DNA from: JAGFIY01 sp964499285
GTDB taxonomy: Bacteria > Bacteroidota > Ignavibacteria > Ignavibacteriales > Melioribacteraceae
Reading direction: 5' to 3'
Length of the DNA: 30,389 bases
Assembly: GCA_964499285.1 (NCBI GenBank)
Contig: CAZCLA010000035.1
Coordinates: forward strand, 1 to 30,389
In this document: positions 1 through 7,850 of the stretch, in pieces
Layout of the letters: every line of letters starts with the position of its first letter
How positions within the stretch are numbered: position 1 is the stretch's first letter
Made by a program: the position numbers and the translations under genes
Notes under the pieces: generated by a model
What the model was told of the DNA's origin: nothing
Databases searched by the model: none
Seen by the model: only the letters and a program-made list of their open reading frames with translations

Positions 1-80
1 CCCAGTTCATAATCTTTAACCTGAGCAAATAAGGAACCGGTTAAGACAAAAAAACCAAAGACGAGAAATATTTTTTTCAT
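1..80 (-). CDS. Secreted protein, N-terminus only (cut by window edge)
   Basis: The reverse strand starts with ATG at 80 and stays open to the window edge. The 26 visible residues form a signal peptide: a Lys-Lys start (MKKIFLV), a Phe/Leu/Val core, and an Ala-rich end around SLFAQ, which looks like a signal peptidase I site after the Ala. A Shine-Dalgarno-like AGGA lies 7 bases before the ATG. The gene follows the ftsX stop by 11 bases on the same strand, so it is probably cotranscribed. Nothing can be said about the mature protein, whose sequence lies outside the window. Confidence 0.7.
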   Translation of the reverse strand, partial: MKKIFLVFGFFVLTGSLFAQVKDYEL

Positions 81-91
81 TTAATTTCCTG

Positions 92-964
92 TTAAGAATA
101 ATTAGTAATTTTAAGATTCATTTTCCGAGTTGAGAAAAGCCCATTGAGAAAACCAAAAAGCAATCCTAAAGATAGAATTATAAAATTAGTAAAATAGATT
201 AAAATTGTAAAACTAAAAGTAAAATATGTTTTCTGAATCACATATATCACAATATTAACAAATAACAAAGAGACAACAGCAGCCGAAAATCCAATCAAAA
301 GATTAACGAGAAAAACCGGTATTTTAATATTACTGATCTTCGAACCAACTAATCTCATAGTATCGAACTCTTTTTTACGTGTACTTAAAATCAATCTATT
401 TATTAAGTAAACCAAATAGAATGACAAAATTATGAGCACCACTGCAATTGAATAGATTATTTTTTTCGAAGTTTCGAAAAATTGAAAAATTTTCACCAAA
501 AGATTTCTTTCATAAACTATTTCCGCAATAAAGTCATTTTTTTCGTAATCGGATGTGATTTGGTCGATTGCCGCTTGATTCATATACTCATTCTTAAGGA
601 ATATTTTGAAAGACGGCGGAAGAGGATTTAACTCGAGCACATCCCTAAAATCCTCACCGGTTTCCTCAACAAACGATACAGCTGCTTCTTCTTTACTTAT
701 AAATTTTATATCCGAAAATCTCACATCACTCAACAAGATTTTTTTCAGTTCATTAAAAGAAGCCGATTCAACCGAATCTTCCACAAAAAAATTGAGTTCA
801 ACCTGTTTGTTTATCTTTTCTTCGAGGTAATTCGAACCAAAGATTAGTCCGATACTCAAATAACATAAAATAATTGCAAGAGTTGTAGATATGAAAGCAA
901 CAAAAGCGGCAATTTTTGCCCTCATTAAATTTTTAAAAGCTTCTTTTAGATAAAATGAAATCAT
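92..964 (-). CDS. ftsX: Cell-division ABC transporter permease FtsX
   Basis: FtsX is the membrane half of FtsEX, which sits at the division site and activates peptidoglycan hydrolases through its periplasmic domain. The 290-residue protein has the family layout: a short cytoplasmic N-terminus, a membrane segment at about 18-43, an extracytoplasmic domain at about 50-160, then three membrane segments at about 167-190, 215-243 and 250-276. The family motif NPLPPSF is near residue 113, and the cytoplasmic loop with KKEFDTMRLVGS is typical. No FtsE gene is in the window, so the partner ATPase is coded elsewhere or further upstream. The start overlaps no neighbour; the stop of the lipoprotein gene is 2 bases upstream, and no clear Shine-Dalgarno precedes the ATG, which suggests translational coupling. 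Confidence 0.93.
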   Translation of the reverse strand: MISFYLKEAFKNLMRAKIAAFVAFISTTLAIILCYLSIGLIFGSNYLEEKINKQVELNFFVEDSVESASFNELKKILLSDVRFSDIKFISKEEAAVSFVEETGEDFRDVLELNPLPPSFKIFLKNEYMNQAAIDQITSDYEKNDFIAEIVYERNLLVKIFQFFETSKKIIYSIAVVLIILSFYLVYLINRLILSTRKKEFDTMRLVGSKISNIKIPVFLVNLLIGFSAAVVSLLFVNIVIYVIQKTYFTFSFTILIYFTNFIILSLGLLFGFLNGLFSTRKMNLKITNYS

Positions 965-966
965 AA

Positions 967-1470
967 TTAAAAGTTTGATTCGTCAATCCATTGAACTAAA
1001 TACCACTTTGCCTCAGCGTCTTTGGCAAGCGTTAGATTTACTTTACCGTCAACCAAAATTATATCTGTCGGGTTAAATGTAATCGTCAAGTTAAAGCTTC
1101 TCACAACATTAGTCGAATCAGAAGAAATTGCAACAATATCATTCCAAATCAAATCAAGTTTTTGGGAGTTTTGAAAGAGACCGTATGTAACTTTCATTTC
1201 CTCGTCCCGTCCCCAACTCACATTTACTCCCAGCTCATAATCTCTATATGTAAAAGTAAAATCATCGTTAAGCATCTCGCCGTAAATCGTTGTGTCTTTG
1301 AAAGAATAAGCGTACTGCAAATTAGTAAATACTCCGTCAATCTGCTTGCGGTCGCTAATTAAACCGGATGCATCGGATTCGGTATCTAGTTTAGGTGCAA
1401 AAGGATTCACACAACTTGAGATCGCGAAAGTAACCAATAATAGAAACGATATTATAAGAAAAGATTTAAT
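967..1470 (-). CDS. Small lipoprotein, probable NTF2-like fold, with a likely ATT start
   Basis: No named family is recognised. A TTG at 1437 would leave only nine residues before the lipobox Cys, too short for a signal peptide. The frame stays open upstream, and reading from the ATT at 1470 gives a complete lipoprotein signal: MKS, then a long Leu/Ile/Phe core, then the lipobox ISSC. An AAAGGA Shine-Dalgarno ends 7 bases before this ATT, and the ATT overlaps the TAA stop of the upstream gene (ATTAA). The 167-residue product resembles the upstream lipoprotein: a helix with Asn-x-x-x-Ala-Tyr, a Tyr-x-x-x-Leu stretch, aromatic strands, a Trp-Xaa-Arg-Asp-Glu segment and a final WYLVQW strand. 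This pattern fits small NTF2/SnoaL-like domains. Function is unknown; it should sit in the envelope as a lipid-anchored protein. Confidence 0.7.
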   Translation of the reverse strand: MKSFLIISFLLLVTFAISSCVNPFAPKLDTESDASGLISDRKQIDGVFTNLQYAYSFKDTTIYGEMLNDDFTFTYRDYELGVNVSWGRDEEMKVTYGLFQNSQKLDLIWNDIVAISSDSTNVVRSFNLTITFNPTDIILVDGKVNLTLAKDAEAKWYLVQWIDESNF

Positions 1471-2026
1471 AATTAAGTCCTTTCAAATCACTCCAGCTTA
1501 ATTTATCCTCGACTTGGTAATCCTCCCATCTCGTTATGAACCAGATATTTCTACTGTCGGTGTGGATGACAAACCTTGCGCTGCCCTCAAAAGTTTCCTG
1601 ACTACTTGGGAGGCTTATCGAATAATCGTATGAGTAAGAGGCGCTGTCTCCAAATGTGCTGCTCTGTTCATTTTCAAGAGAGAGTATAATCTGTGACTCA
1701 CCGGATTGCGAGATAATATTATTAAAAAATATTCGCTCAGAGTTTTTATCCCAATCACTAAGACTTGGATATTTATTTACGGCTCCGCTCGATGGGACGA
1801 AGATATAACTCTCTGAAAGTGTAACTTCATCAACCAGACATGCCAGATAATAATCAAGCACTTTATCACGATGTGCGTTAATAAAATTTTGAAACAGAAT
1901 ATCAGGCGAATTAGCCGGCGGAAAGTTCAAACCACCGGATGTCGGAGGTTCCGGATCTCTCGGTTCGAAAAGTTCGCAACCTGCGATTGAAATTAATGCT
2001 AACGATATAATAAAAATCCTCAGCAA
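1466..2026 (-). CDS. Small lipoprotein, probable NTF2-like fold, likely paralogue of its neighbour
   Basis: The 186-residue protein begins with a TTG codon that overlaps the end of the methyltransferase gene by 7 bases. It has a short basic start, a Leu/Ile/Ala core and the lipobox IAGC at residues 14-17, so it should be lipid-anchored. A Pro-rich linker follows (about 20-40). The remainder alternates a helix (FQNFINAH), a Tyr-Tyr-x-x-x-Leu stretch, a Ser-rich aromatic strand region and the final WFITRWEDY strand, the same order as the next gene downstream. I infer a tandem duplication of NTF2-like lipoproteins. No catalytic residues are recognisable and I assign no function. Confidence 0.8.
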   Translation of the reverse strand: MLRIFIISLALISIAGCELFEPRDPEPPTSGGLNFPPANSPDILFQNFINAHRDKVLDYYLACLVDEVTLSESYIFVPSSGAVNKYPSLSDWDKNSERIFFNNIISQSGESQIILSLENEQSSTFGDSASYSYDYSISLPSSQETFEGSARFVIHTDSRNIWFITRWEDYQVEDKLSWSDLKGLNY

Positions 2027-2757
2027 AGTTTGAATATTCCTATAAATCTCTCAGAAATATCTTTCTCAAATTTACTTCCTTTATAATCACCTAACAATTC
2101 TATTCGTTCGTAACCGAACTCCTCAAATTTTAACAAAATTTTTTCGTAAGGATAAAGTGCTACTGATTCCCGGAAATTATAAACACTCAATTCCGAGTGT
2201 ACTTCAATTTCCTTAACCACTCTGTCACCAATGATTGAACGTTTTTCCATTATAGTTTTACCGTTGATTTTTTTTTGACTCAACGGATTTAAATTATTAA
2301 TAACGTAATTTGCGTTCAGAAAATCTATTACAAAATATCCCCCGTTCATCAAAAAATTAGGAGAATTCTTAATGAACAAGAAATTTTCCTCCTCGGTATC
2401 AAAATATCCGAAACTTGTAAAAAGATTAAAAATGGCAGAAAATTTAGTTTTGATGCAGAAGTTTCTTATATCAGCGCAGATGAACTTTTGACTAATTGAA
2501 AAATCATCAGCAGATTTTTTTGCTATATTTAGAAGATTTTGGCTAAGATCGAAGCCAAAAACATCAAATCCTTTTTCAGCTAAAAGGTAAGAATAACGCC
2601 CCGCACCGCAAGCAGCATCAAGGACACTGCTTCCTTTTTCGATGTCAATAAAATTTAGAATCGTGCTCAGTAATACACGAGCGTCATTCAAATTTCGTTT
2701 ATGGTAAACTTCAAGATAAAGATCCGAGGAGAACCATTCTTTAAACCAATCGTTCAT
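2020..2757 (-). CDS. SAM-dependent class I methyltransferase
   Basis: The product transfers a methyl group from S-adenosylmethionine to an unknown acceptor. Motif I is clear at about residues 45-55 (VLDAACGAGRYS), followed by the acidic end of strand 2 (FGFDLS), a C-A-D-I motif for the adenine pocket, and a post-motif strand with YFVIDFLN. This is the Methyltransf_25/11 type, about 245 residues. The ATG at 2757 overlaps the recR stop as TGATG; a GTG one codon earlier is also possible. It lies between recR and the lipoprotein genes with overlaps on both sides, so it belongs to the same transcript, but the neighbours do not reveal the substrate. Confidence 0.85.
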   Translation of the reverse strand: MNDWFKEWFSSDLYLEVYHKRNLNDARVLLSTILNFIDIEKGSSVLDAACGAGRYSYLLAEKGFDVFGFDLSQNLLNIAKKSADDFSISQKFICADIRNFCIKTKFSAIFNLFTSFGYFDTEEENFLFIKNSPNFLMNGGYFVIDFLNANYVINNLNPLSQKKINGKTIMEKRSIIGDRVVKEIEVHSELSVYNFRESVALYPYEKILLKFEEFGYERIELLGDYKGSKFEKDISERFIGIFKLC

Positions 2758-3359
2758 CACAAAATAATTCTGCTGAGAACGGCTCTTCCAATCGTTGCAT
2801 CGTCAGAAAATTCGAGGTCTCCGCCTATCGGAATGCCGCGAGCAATTCTAGTTATTTTAAGATGCGGGTACTGTTCCTTAAGTGATTTGGCAAGGTAGAG
2901 CGTTGTTGTTTCGCCTTCTGTATCAGGATTCAGTGCAAGTATTACTTCGATTATACTGCCCTGTGCAATTCTCTCAAATAACGGCTTAATATTTAAGTCA
3001 TCCACACCCTTTCCTGAGAGCGGTGATAAAACACCACCGAGCACGTGAAAAAGTCCGGAGTACTCATTAGTTTTTTCAATAGCAATGACATCGCTTGATT
3101 CTTCGACGATACAGACGGTTGTTTTATCGCGTTTCGGACTCTTACAAATATCGCATACCTCATCGACAGAAATATTACCACAAATTTTACATTCTCTAAT
3201 CTTTTCCTTGAGATCCAGGAGTGATTTTGAGAGATCTTCAACGTACTTTCTATCGCTTTTGAGCAAGAAGAGTGCTAGTCGCTGCGCAGTTTTCCGTCCA
3301 ATAGAAGGAAGTTTGCTCAACTCATCAATGGCGTTCTGCAAAGGTTCTGCGATCTGCAC
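2757..3359 (-). CDS. recR: Recombination mediator protein RecR
   Basis: RecR acts with RecO (and RecF) to load RecA on gapped DNA. The 200-residue length is normal. In order: the N-terminal helix-hairpin-helix (LSKLPSIGRKTAQRLA, residues 14-29), a four-Cys zinc finger (C57, C60, C69, C72), and a Toprim domain beginning VCIVEE with the later D-T-E-G-E-T motif and the C-terminal R-G-I-P-I-G-G-D-L-E Walker-B-like segment. The start is GTG placed directly after the TAA of ebfC, the usual ebfC-recR pairing. dnaX, which often precedes them, is not here. Confidence 0.96.
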   Translation of the reverse strand: MQIAEPLQNAIDELSKLPSIGRKTAQRLALFLLKSDRKYVEDLSKSLLDLKEKIRECKICGNISVDEVCDICKSPKRDKTTVCIVEESSDVIAIEKTNEYSGLFHVLGGVLSPLSGKGVDDLNIKPLFERIAQGSIIEVILALNPDTEGETTTLYLAKSLKEQYPHLKITRIARGIPIGGDLEFSDDATIGRAVLSRIIL

Positions 3360-3686
3360 TTAAAACCCCGGAATATTTAATCCCGGCGGCAGCATACCTT
3401 TCGTAAGATTCTGCATTTCGGTCTCCGCCATTTTACCCGCAGAATCCAGAGCCTTATTAACTGCGGCAACCACCAAATCTTCGAGCATATCTTTATCCTC
3501 GCCGTTAAGCACCTCATCGGCAATCACGAGTGAAACAAGTTCTTTTTTACCGTTCACAACCGCTTTAACCATTCCCCCGCCGCTTTCTTCCTCTACCGTT
3601 TTATTTGCTAATTCAGCTTGTACTTTTTCCATTTCGGCTTGCATTTTCTGGATTTGTTTGAACATTCCCTGCATTCCGCCTTTCAT
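3360..3686 (-). CDS. ebfC: Nucleoid-associated protein, YbaB/EbfC family
   Basis: Members of this family are small dimeric DNA-binding proteins associated with the nucleoid. The 108-residue protein has the typical Met/Gly/Gln-rich start (MQGMFKQIQKMQAEMEKVQ), a long helix, a central Gly-rich turn (EESGGGMVKAVVNGKKELV) and a C-terminal helix with DLVVAAVNKALDSAGKMAETEMQNLT, ending Pro-Gly-rich. GGAGG is 5 bases before the ATG. It is first in the minus-strand group with recR, the methyltransferase, two lipoproteins and ftsX. Confidence 0.93.
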   Translation of the reverse strand: MKGGMQGMFKQIQKMQAEMEKVQAELANKTVEEESGGGMVKAVVNGKKELVSLVIADEVLNGEDKDMLEDLVVAAVNKALDSAGKMAETEMQNLTKGMLPPGLNIPGF

Positions 3687-3798
3687 TATACCTCCAAAAA
3701 AATTACTAATTGCGTGAATTTATAAAAATTTGTGCTCACATTGAAATTATTCATTTATTATATTAGTTAGTTAATTCTATTAAAAAGTTGGGATTAAA
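3687..3798. promoter_or_regulatory. Divergent intergenic region between ebfC and psd
   Basis: These 112 AT-rich bases separate two operons running in opposite directions, so both promoters must lie here or inside the first genes. A TTGAAA at 3741 has only TATATT-like boxes 12-14 bases downstream, too close for a standard sigma-70 promoter. I therefore do not mark exact promoter boxes. Confidence 0.4.
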
Positions 3799-4449
3799 TT
3801 GATCACAAAATACGGATACGGAACCGTAGGAATTATTGTTGTGGTTTGTTTTGTTTTAATAGCAGCCGCAATATTGACTGATCATCCCGTGCTTAAATAC
3901 GGGTTGAGCATAATATCTGTTCTTATCCTGGCATTCACGCTTTATTTCTTCCGTGATCCGGACAGAAAAATTCCAGATGGAAATAATATAGTGCTCTCAC
4001 CGGCTGACGGGAAAGTGTTACTAATTAAAGAAATTAGCGGACATAAGTTTGTTGAAGGCGATGCCCAACAGATTTCTATCTTTATGTCACCTTTCAATGT
4101 TCACGTAAACAGAATTCCCATTGACGGAACTGTTGAGTACTTAGATTATATAGAAGGCGAATATTTAATGGCATTTCACGATAAAGCAGATGAACGAAAC
4201 GAGCGGAGCGAAATCGGAATAAACAGCAGACAAGGCAAAGTATTTTTCACACAGGTAGCGGGTTTTATAGCAAGAAGAATAATATATAATCTCGAAAAAG
4301 GAGAGCAAGTAATAAAAGGCGAAAAATTCGGAATGATTAAATTCGGGAGCAGAGTGGATGTAATAGTTTCGAATGATTGGAAAATCAAAGTTAGAGAGGG
4401 AGATAATGTTACAGCAGGAGAGACAGTACTTTATGAGAAAAACGATTAA
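3799..4449 (+). CDS. psd: Phosphatidylserine decarboxylase, short soluble-type
   Basis: The enzyme converts phosphatidylserine to phosphatidylethanolamine. The 216-residue short form starts with two membrane segments (about 8-26 and 32-51), then R-D-P-D-R, the metal/active-site region S-P-A-D-G-K, and the family motif MSPFNVHVNR at 96-105. The self-cleavage site is K-F-G-S-R with Ser184, the residue that becomes the pyruvoyl group; FGS replaces the LGST of the long proteobacterial enzymes, as usual for the short type. The start is TTG with GGGA 7 bases upstream. It overlaps pssA, which makes its substrate. Confidence 0.95.
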   Translation: MITKYGYGTVGIIVVVCFVLIAAAILTDHPVLKYGLSIISVLILAFTLYFFRDPDRKIPDGNNIVLSPADGKVLLIKEISGHKFVEGDAQQISIFMSPFNVHVNRIPIDGTVEYLDYIEGEYLMAFHDKADERNERSEIGINSRQGKVFFTQVAGFIARRIIYNLEKGEQVIKGEKFGMIKFGSRVDVIVSNDWKIKVREGDNVTAGETVLYEKND

Positions 4450-5200
4450 AAATTTCAATCTGTCGAAAGCTATAATTCCGAATTCATTCACTGCATTAAA
4501 TATTATCAGTGGATTTGTATCAATTGTTTTTGCGAGCAAGGGTGAATTTACTCTCGCCGTATATTTAATCTTTGCGGCTGCTCTTTTTGACATGATTGAT
4601 GGACTTATAGCAAGATTGGTAAACACTACAAGTCCTTTCGGTGTTGAACTTGACAGTCTTTCAGACATTGTTAGTTTCGGAGCCGCACCATCATTTTTAA
4701 TTTATCAGGTTTACTTTTTTCAGCTTGATTATCTAGGGATTATTATCAGCGCACTTCCTATGGTTTTTGGAGCTTTTAGATTAGCAAGGTTCAACATTCT
4801 TCTCGAAGATTATGACATTAAGCCGGATTTCAAAGGTCTCCCTATCCCCGTTTCGGCTTTGACGATTGCATCATTTGTTCTATTCTATCTGGAAAATTTG
4901 CAGTTCGATTTCAGCTATACCATTCCGCTTACAGGACTGATGATAATTCTATCCTTTTTAATGGTAAGCAACATCAAATACGATTCTTTTCCGAAGCTCA
5001 ACAGCAAAGCAATTAAGGAAAAACCATTTATGGTCATCTTTATGACAATTTCACTATTCGTCGTGATATTTGCGCATCAATTGGGATTGTTTATCGTATT
5101 TATTTCTTTAGTATTATTTGGTATTTTGAGATCTATGGTAAATACATTTATTCACAAAAATAACCCGGAAGAACCTACATTAAACTCAAAGGAAGCATAA
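4433..5200 (+). CDS. pssA: CDP-diacylglycerol-serine O-phosphatidyltransferase
   Basis: This integral membrane enzyme joins serine to CDP-diacylglycerol, giving the substrate for Psd. The CDP-alcohol phosphotransferase signature is complete with this start: D56-G57, A60-R61, G70, D74 and D78. Several hydrophobic segments follow to about residue 235. I choose the ATG at 4433 because the protein then begins MRKTIKNFNLSKAIIPN, like relatives. ATGs at 4406 and 4373 are also in frame; 4406 has GGGAG 3 bases upstream and cannot be excluded. The gene overlaps the end of psd by 17 bases and its stop directly abuts purS. Confidence 0.93.
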   Translation: MRKTIKNFNLSKAIIPNSFTALNIISGFVSIVFASKGEFTLAVYLIFAAALFDMIDGLIARLVNTTSPFGVELDSLSDIVSFGAAPSFLIYQVYFFQLDYLGIIISALPMVFGAFRLARFNILLEDYDIKPDFKGLPIPVSALTIASFVLFYLENLQFDFSYTIPLTGLMIILSFLMVSNIKYDSFPKLNSKAIKEKPFMVIFMTISLFVVIFAHQLGLFIVFISLVLFGILRSMVNTFIHKNNPEEPTLNSKEA

Positions 5201-5452
5201 GTGTACAAGGTTAACGTAATAGTAAAAAGAAGACCGAAAATTCTGGATCCTCAAGGAAAAGCAGTAGAGCAAGGAGCAAAGATGCTGGGATTCAGCAACA
5301 TTAACGGTACAAGAATCGGAAAATATATTGAGTTTTTTGTCAGCACAAACGATCGTGAATCTGCAGAAAAAGAAATAGCAGAATACTGCGAAAAACTTCT
5401 TGCAAATCCCATTATGGAAGATTTTGAATATACGGTGGAAGAGGTTAAATGA
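5201..5452 (+). CDS. purS: Phosphoribosylformylglycinamidine synthase, PurS subunit
   Basis: PurS is the small bridging subunit of the three-part FGAM synthase (PurL-PurQ-PurS) of purine synthesis. The 83-residue product has the normal length and the signature order: a first strand YKVNVIVKRRPKILDPQG, then G-K-A-V, the KMLGF and R-I-G-K segments, and an end CEKLLANPIMEDFEYTVEE. It starts with GTG directly after the pssA stop and overlaps purQ by 4 bases (ATGA). purL is not in the window. Confidence 0.95.
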   Translation: MYKVNVIVKRRPKILDPQGKAVEQGAKMLGFSNINGTRIGKYIEFFVSTNDRESAEKEIAEYCEKLLANPIMEDFEYTVEEVK

Positions 5453-6156
5453 ATCCCAAATTCGGTGTTGTTGTATTCCCGGGTTCGAACTGCGACCACG
5501 ATGCTTATTATGTAGCAAAAAAAATATTGGGTTACGATGCTGAATTTCTTTGGCACAAAGAGCGAGACCTTAAAAATTCAGATATTATAATTTTACCGGG
5601 AGGATTTTCTTACGGCGATTATTTACGAACAGGTGCAATCGCAAGATTTTCACCGGTAATGAATTCGGTAATAGATTTTGCGAACAAAGGCGGAATTGTG
5701 ATAGGCATATGCAACGGTTTCCAGATTCTGCTAGAAGCCGGATTGCTGCCGGGAGTTTTGATGCAGAATAAATCTCTGAAATTTATCTGCAAAGATGTAA
5801 ATCTAAAAGTTGTAAGCAGAAATACAATATTCACTAAAGACATTGATAAAGATATACTTACGATCCCGATTGCCCATGGCGACGGTCAATATTTTGCGGA
5901 GGATGATGTGATTAAATCTCTGCAGGATAACGATCAGATTGTATTTCAATACTCGGACGAAAATGGAAATGTCAATGAATTGTCGAATCCAAACGGTTCG
6001 GTATTGAATATAGCCGGAATTGTAAACAAGAAAAAAAATATATTAGGAATGATGCCACATCCCGAAAGATGCAGTGATAAAGTATTGAACAACACGGACG
6101 GGTTGGAAATTTTTAATTCTACGGTCAAGAATATTTATAACTTAATAGAGGTGTAA
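5449..6156 (+). CDS. purQ: Phosphoribosylformylglycinamidine synthase, glutaminase subunit PurQ
   Basis: PurQ hydrolyses glutamine and passes ammonia to PurL. The 235 residues form a class I glutamine amidotransferase: FPGSNCDHD at the start, the P-G-G-F-S-Y-G-D oxyanion segment near 50, the nucleophile elbow GICNGF with Cys88, and the histidine motif MPHPERC near the C-terminus. It overlaps purS by 4 bases, as expected for subunits of one complex. Confidence 0.96.
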   Translation: MNPKFGVVVFPGSNCDHDAYYVAKKILGYDAEFLWHKERDLKNSDIIILPGGFSYGDYLRTGAIARFSPVMNSVIDFANKGGIVIGICNGFQILLEAGLLPGVLMQNKSLKFICKDVNLKVVSRNTIFTKDIDKDILTIPIAHGDGQYFAEDDVIKSLQDNDQIVFQYSDENGNVNELSNPNGSVLNIAGIVNKKKNILGMMPHPERCSDKVLNNTDGLEIFNSTVKNIYNLIEV

Positions 6157-6157
6157 A

Positions 6158-6367
6158 GTGTTTGGAAACATAGGAACGCCGGAAATAATTCTAATAATAG
6201 TTGCTATTTTAATTCTATTTGGGGCGAAGAAAATTCCCGAATTAGCAAGAGGATTAGGCAAAGGTATGAAGGAATTTAAGAAAGCCGTTAAAGAAGTTGA
6301 AGACGACATCAAGATGTCCGACGAAGATGAAAAAGAAAAAGACAAATCCGAAAAAAAATCTTCATAG
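6158..6367 (+). CDS. tatA: Sec-independent translocase subunit TatA
   Basis: TatA forms the pore-like element of the twin-arginine export system. The 69-residue protein has the usual F-G-N-I-G-T-P-E start, one membrane helix (about 8-22), the hinge F-G-A-K-K-I-P-E-L-A-R, an amphipathic helix with G-L-G-K-G-M-K-E-F-K, and a charged, mostly Lys/Glu/Asp tail. The GTG start lies 1 base after the purQ stop. TatC is not in the window; the location behind purine genes looks incidental. Confidence 0.94.
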   Translation: MFGNIGTPEIILIIVAILILFGAKKIPELARGLGKGMKEFKKAVKEVEDDIKMSDEDEKEKDKSEKKSS

Positions 6368-6385
6368 AAAATTTGAGCGGGATTC

Positions 6386-7807
6386 TTGTATAAAAATCAT
6401 TCGGAAAAAATTCAAAAAATAATCTCAGGCAGTTTAGATTTAACAGAGCATACGAAGAACTTACTCTCCTCGATTGAAAAACATTCGGCTCTTAATGCGT
6501 TTAATTCGATTTCGAAAGATGCTGTCGAAAAATCAGCAGCAGCATCAAATAAGATCAAGACAGGAAAGTATGGCAAATTAGCCGGAATGACGATTGCGGT
6601 AAAAGATGTTATCTCGGTTAAAAATGAGCCGCTTACATGTTCTTCCAATATTCTTAAAAATTTCGAACCTTTGTACAATGCTTCTGTAGTGGAAAAACTT
6701 ATCGAAGAAGATGCAATCCTAATTGGTAAAACCAACTGCGACGAATTCGCAATGGGATCCTCAAACGAAAACTCGGCTTTCGGTCCAGTATTGAATCCAA
6801 TTGATAAAACTAGAGTACCAGGTGGAAGCAGCGGAGGATCTGCAGCTGCTGTTTCGGCTGGATTGTGTGATGCGGCTCTCGGTACCGACACAGGCGGTTC
6901 AATCAGACAGCCAGCGGCTTTTGTCGGGATTTACGGACTTAAGCCCAGTTATGGATTAGTATCCAGATTCGGTCTCACTGCCTATGCATCATCATTTGAC
7001 AGTATCGGTCCTTTTGCAAAAAACTTAGATGATCTCTCAATTGTTCTTGAAGTAATTTCCGGAAAGGATGAAAAAGATTCAACTTCATCCGGTAAAAAAT
7101 TTACAGATGAATCCGTTAAAAAGTTAGATGCTTCAAAATTAAAGGTAGGATATCCAAAAGAATTTTTCGGTGAAGGAATTCAACCTGAAGTTAAAGAAAG
7201 AATTTTTGATATCATTCAAAAACTAAAAAGAACCGGAATCGAGGTTAGTGAAATTTCGCTCCCTCACAACGATTACTCAATTGCGGCATATTACATTTTA
7301 ACAACTGCCGAGGCATCATCAAATCTTGCACGATACGACGGAGTAAGATACGGCATCCGTGACGACGCTTCAACAGAGCTCAAAGAAATGTACGAACAAA
7401 CCAGAAGTACTGGTTTTGGTAAAGAGGTTAAACGTAGAATAATGCTCGGAACATATGTGCTTTCATCGGGCTATTATGATGCCTATTACAAGAAAGCCCA
7501 AAAGGTAAGAAGATTAATTAAAAATGATTTTGATCAAGTTTTTAATAATTTTGATATTATTATCTCCCCCACTACTCCGACCACGGCATTTAAACTTGGA
7601 GAAAAAATAAACGACCCGCTCCAAATGTATTTAGCCGACATTTATACGACATCTGCAAACCTTGCAGGCATACCCGGAATGAATTTCCCGGTTGGTTTCG
7701 ATAAGGAAAATTTACCTATAGGAATGCAGTTAATGTCAAATCAATTTTGTGAGGATAAAATAATTGCTTTTGCAAAGTTTGTAGAAAATGAAATGAATTT
7801 AAGCTAG
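6386..7807 (+). CDS. gatA: Glutamyl-tRNA(Gln) amidotransferase subunit A
   Basis: GatA is the glutaminase/amidase subunit of GatCAB, which converts Glu-tRNA(Gln) to Gln-tRNA(Gln), and in many bacteria Asp-tRNA(Asn) as well. The amidase triad is present at the expected spacing: Lys73 (AVKDV), cis-Ser148 (PGGSSGGS) and nucleophile Ser172 (GTDTGGSIRQPA). The length of 473 is normal and the ending GMNFPVGF...LPIGMQLM is typical. The start is TTG with GCGGGA 3 bases upstream; no ATG would keep the N-terminal helix. gatB and gatC are not next to it. Confidence 0.95.
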   Translation: MYKNHSEKIQKIISGSLDLTEHTKNLLSSIEKHSALNAFNSISKDAVEKSAAASNKIKTGKYGKLAGMTIAVKDVISVKNEPLTCSSNILKNFEPLYNASVVEKLIEEDAILIGKTNCDEFAMGSSNENSAFGPVLNPIDKTRVPGGSSGGSAAAVSAGLCDAALGTDTGGSIRQPAAFVGIYGLKPSYGLVSRFGLTAYASSFDSIGPFAKNLDDLSIVLEVISGKDEKDSTSSGKKFTDESVKKLDASKLKVGYPKEFFGEGIQPEVKERIFDIIQKLKRTGIEVSEISLPHNDYSIAAYYILTTAEASSNLARYDGVRYGIRDDASTELKEMYEQTRSTGFGKEVKRRIMLGTYVLSSGYYDAYYKKAQKVRRLIKNDFDQVFNNFDIIISPTTPTTAFKLGEKINDPLQMYLADIYTTSANLAGIPGMNFPVGFDKENLPIGMQLMSNQFCEDKIIAFAKFVENEMNLS

Positions 7808-7850
7808 AGAGTTTTTAATTTTGTTTAAATGAAAATAAAAGGAAACTAAT

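Noticed and set aside
3741..3766. Sigma-70-type promoter for psd
   Set aside because: The TTGAAA box has only AT-rich boxes 12-14 bases away, too close for a standard promoter.
4165..4668. 167-residue open frame on the minus strand
   Set aside because: It lies opposite psd and pssA, both of which have complete family motifs.
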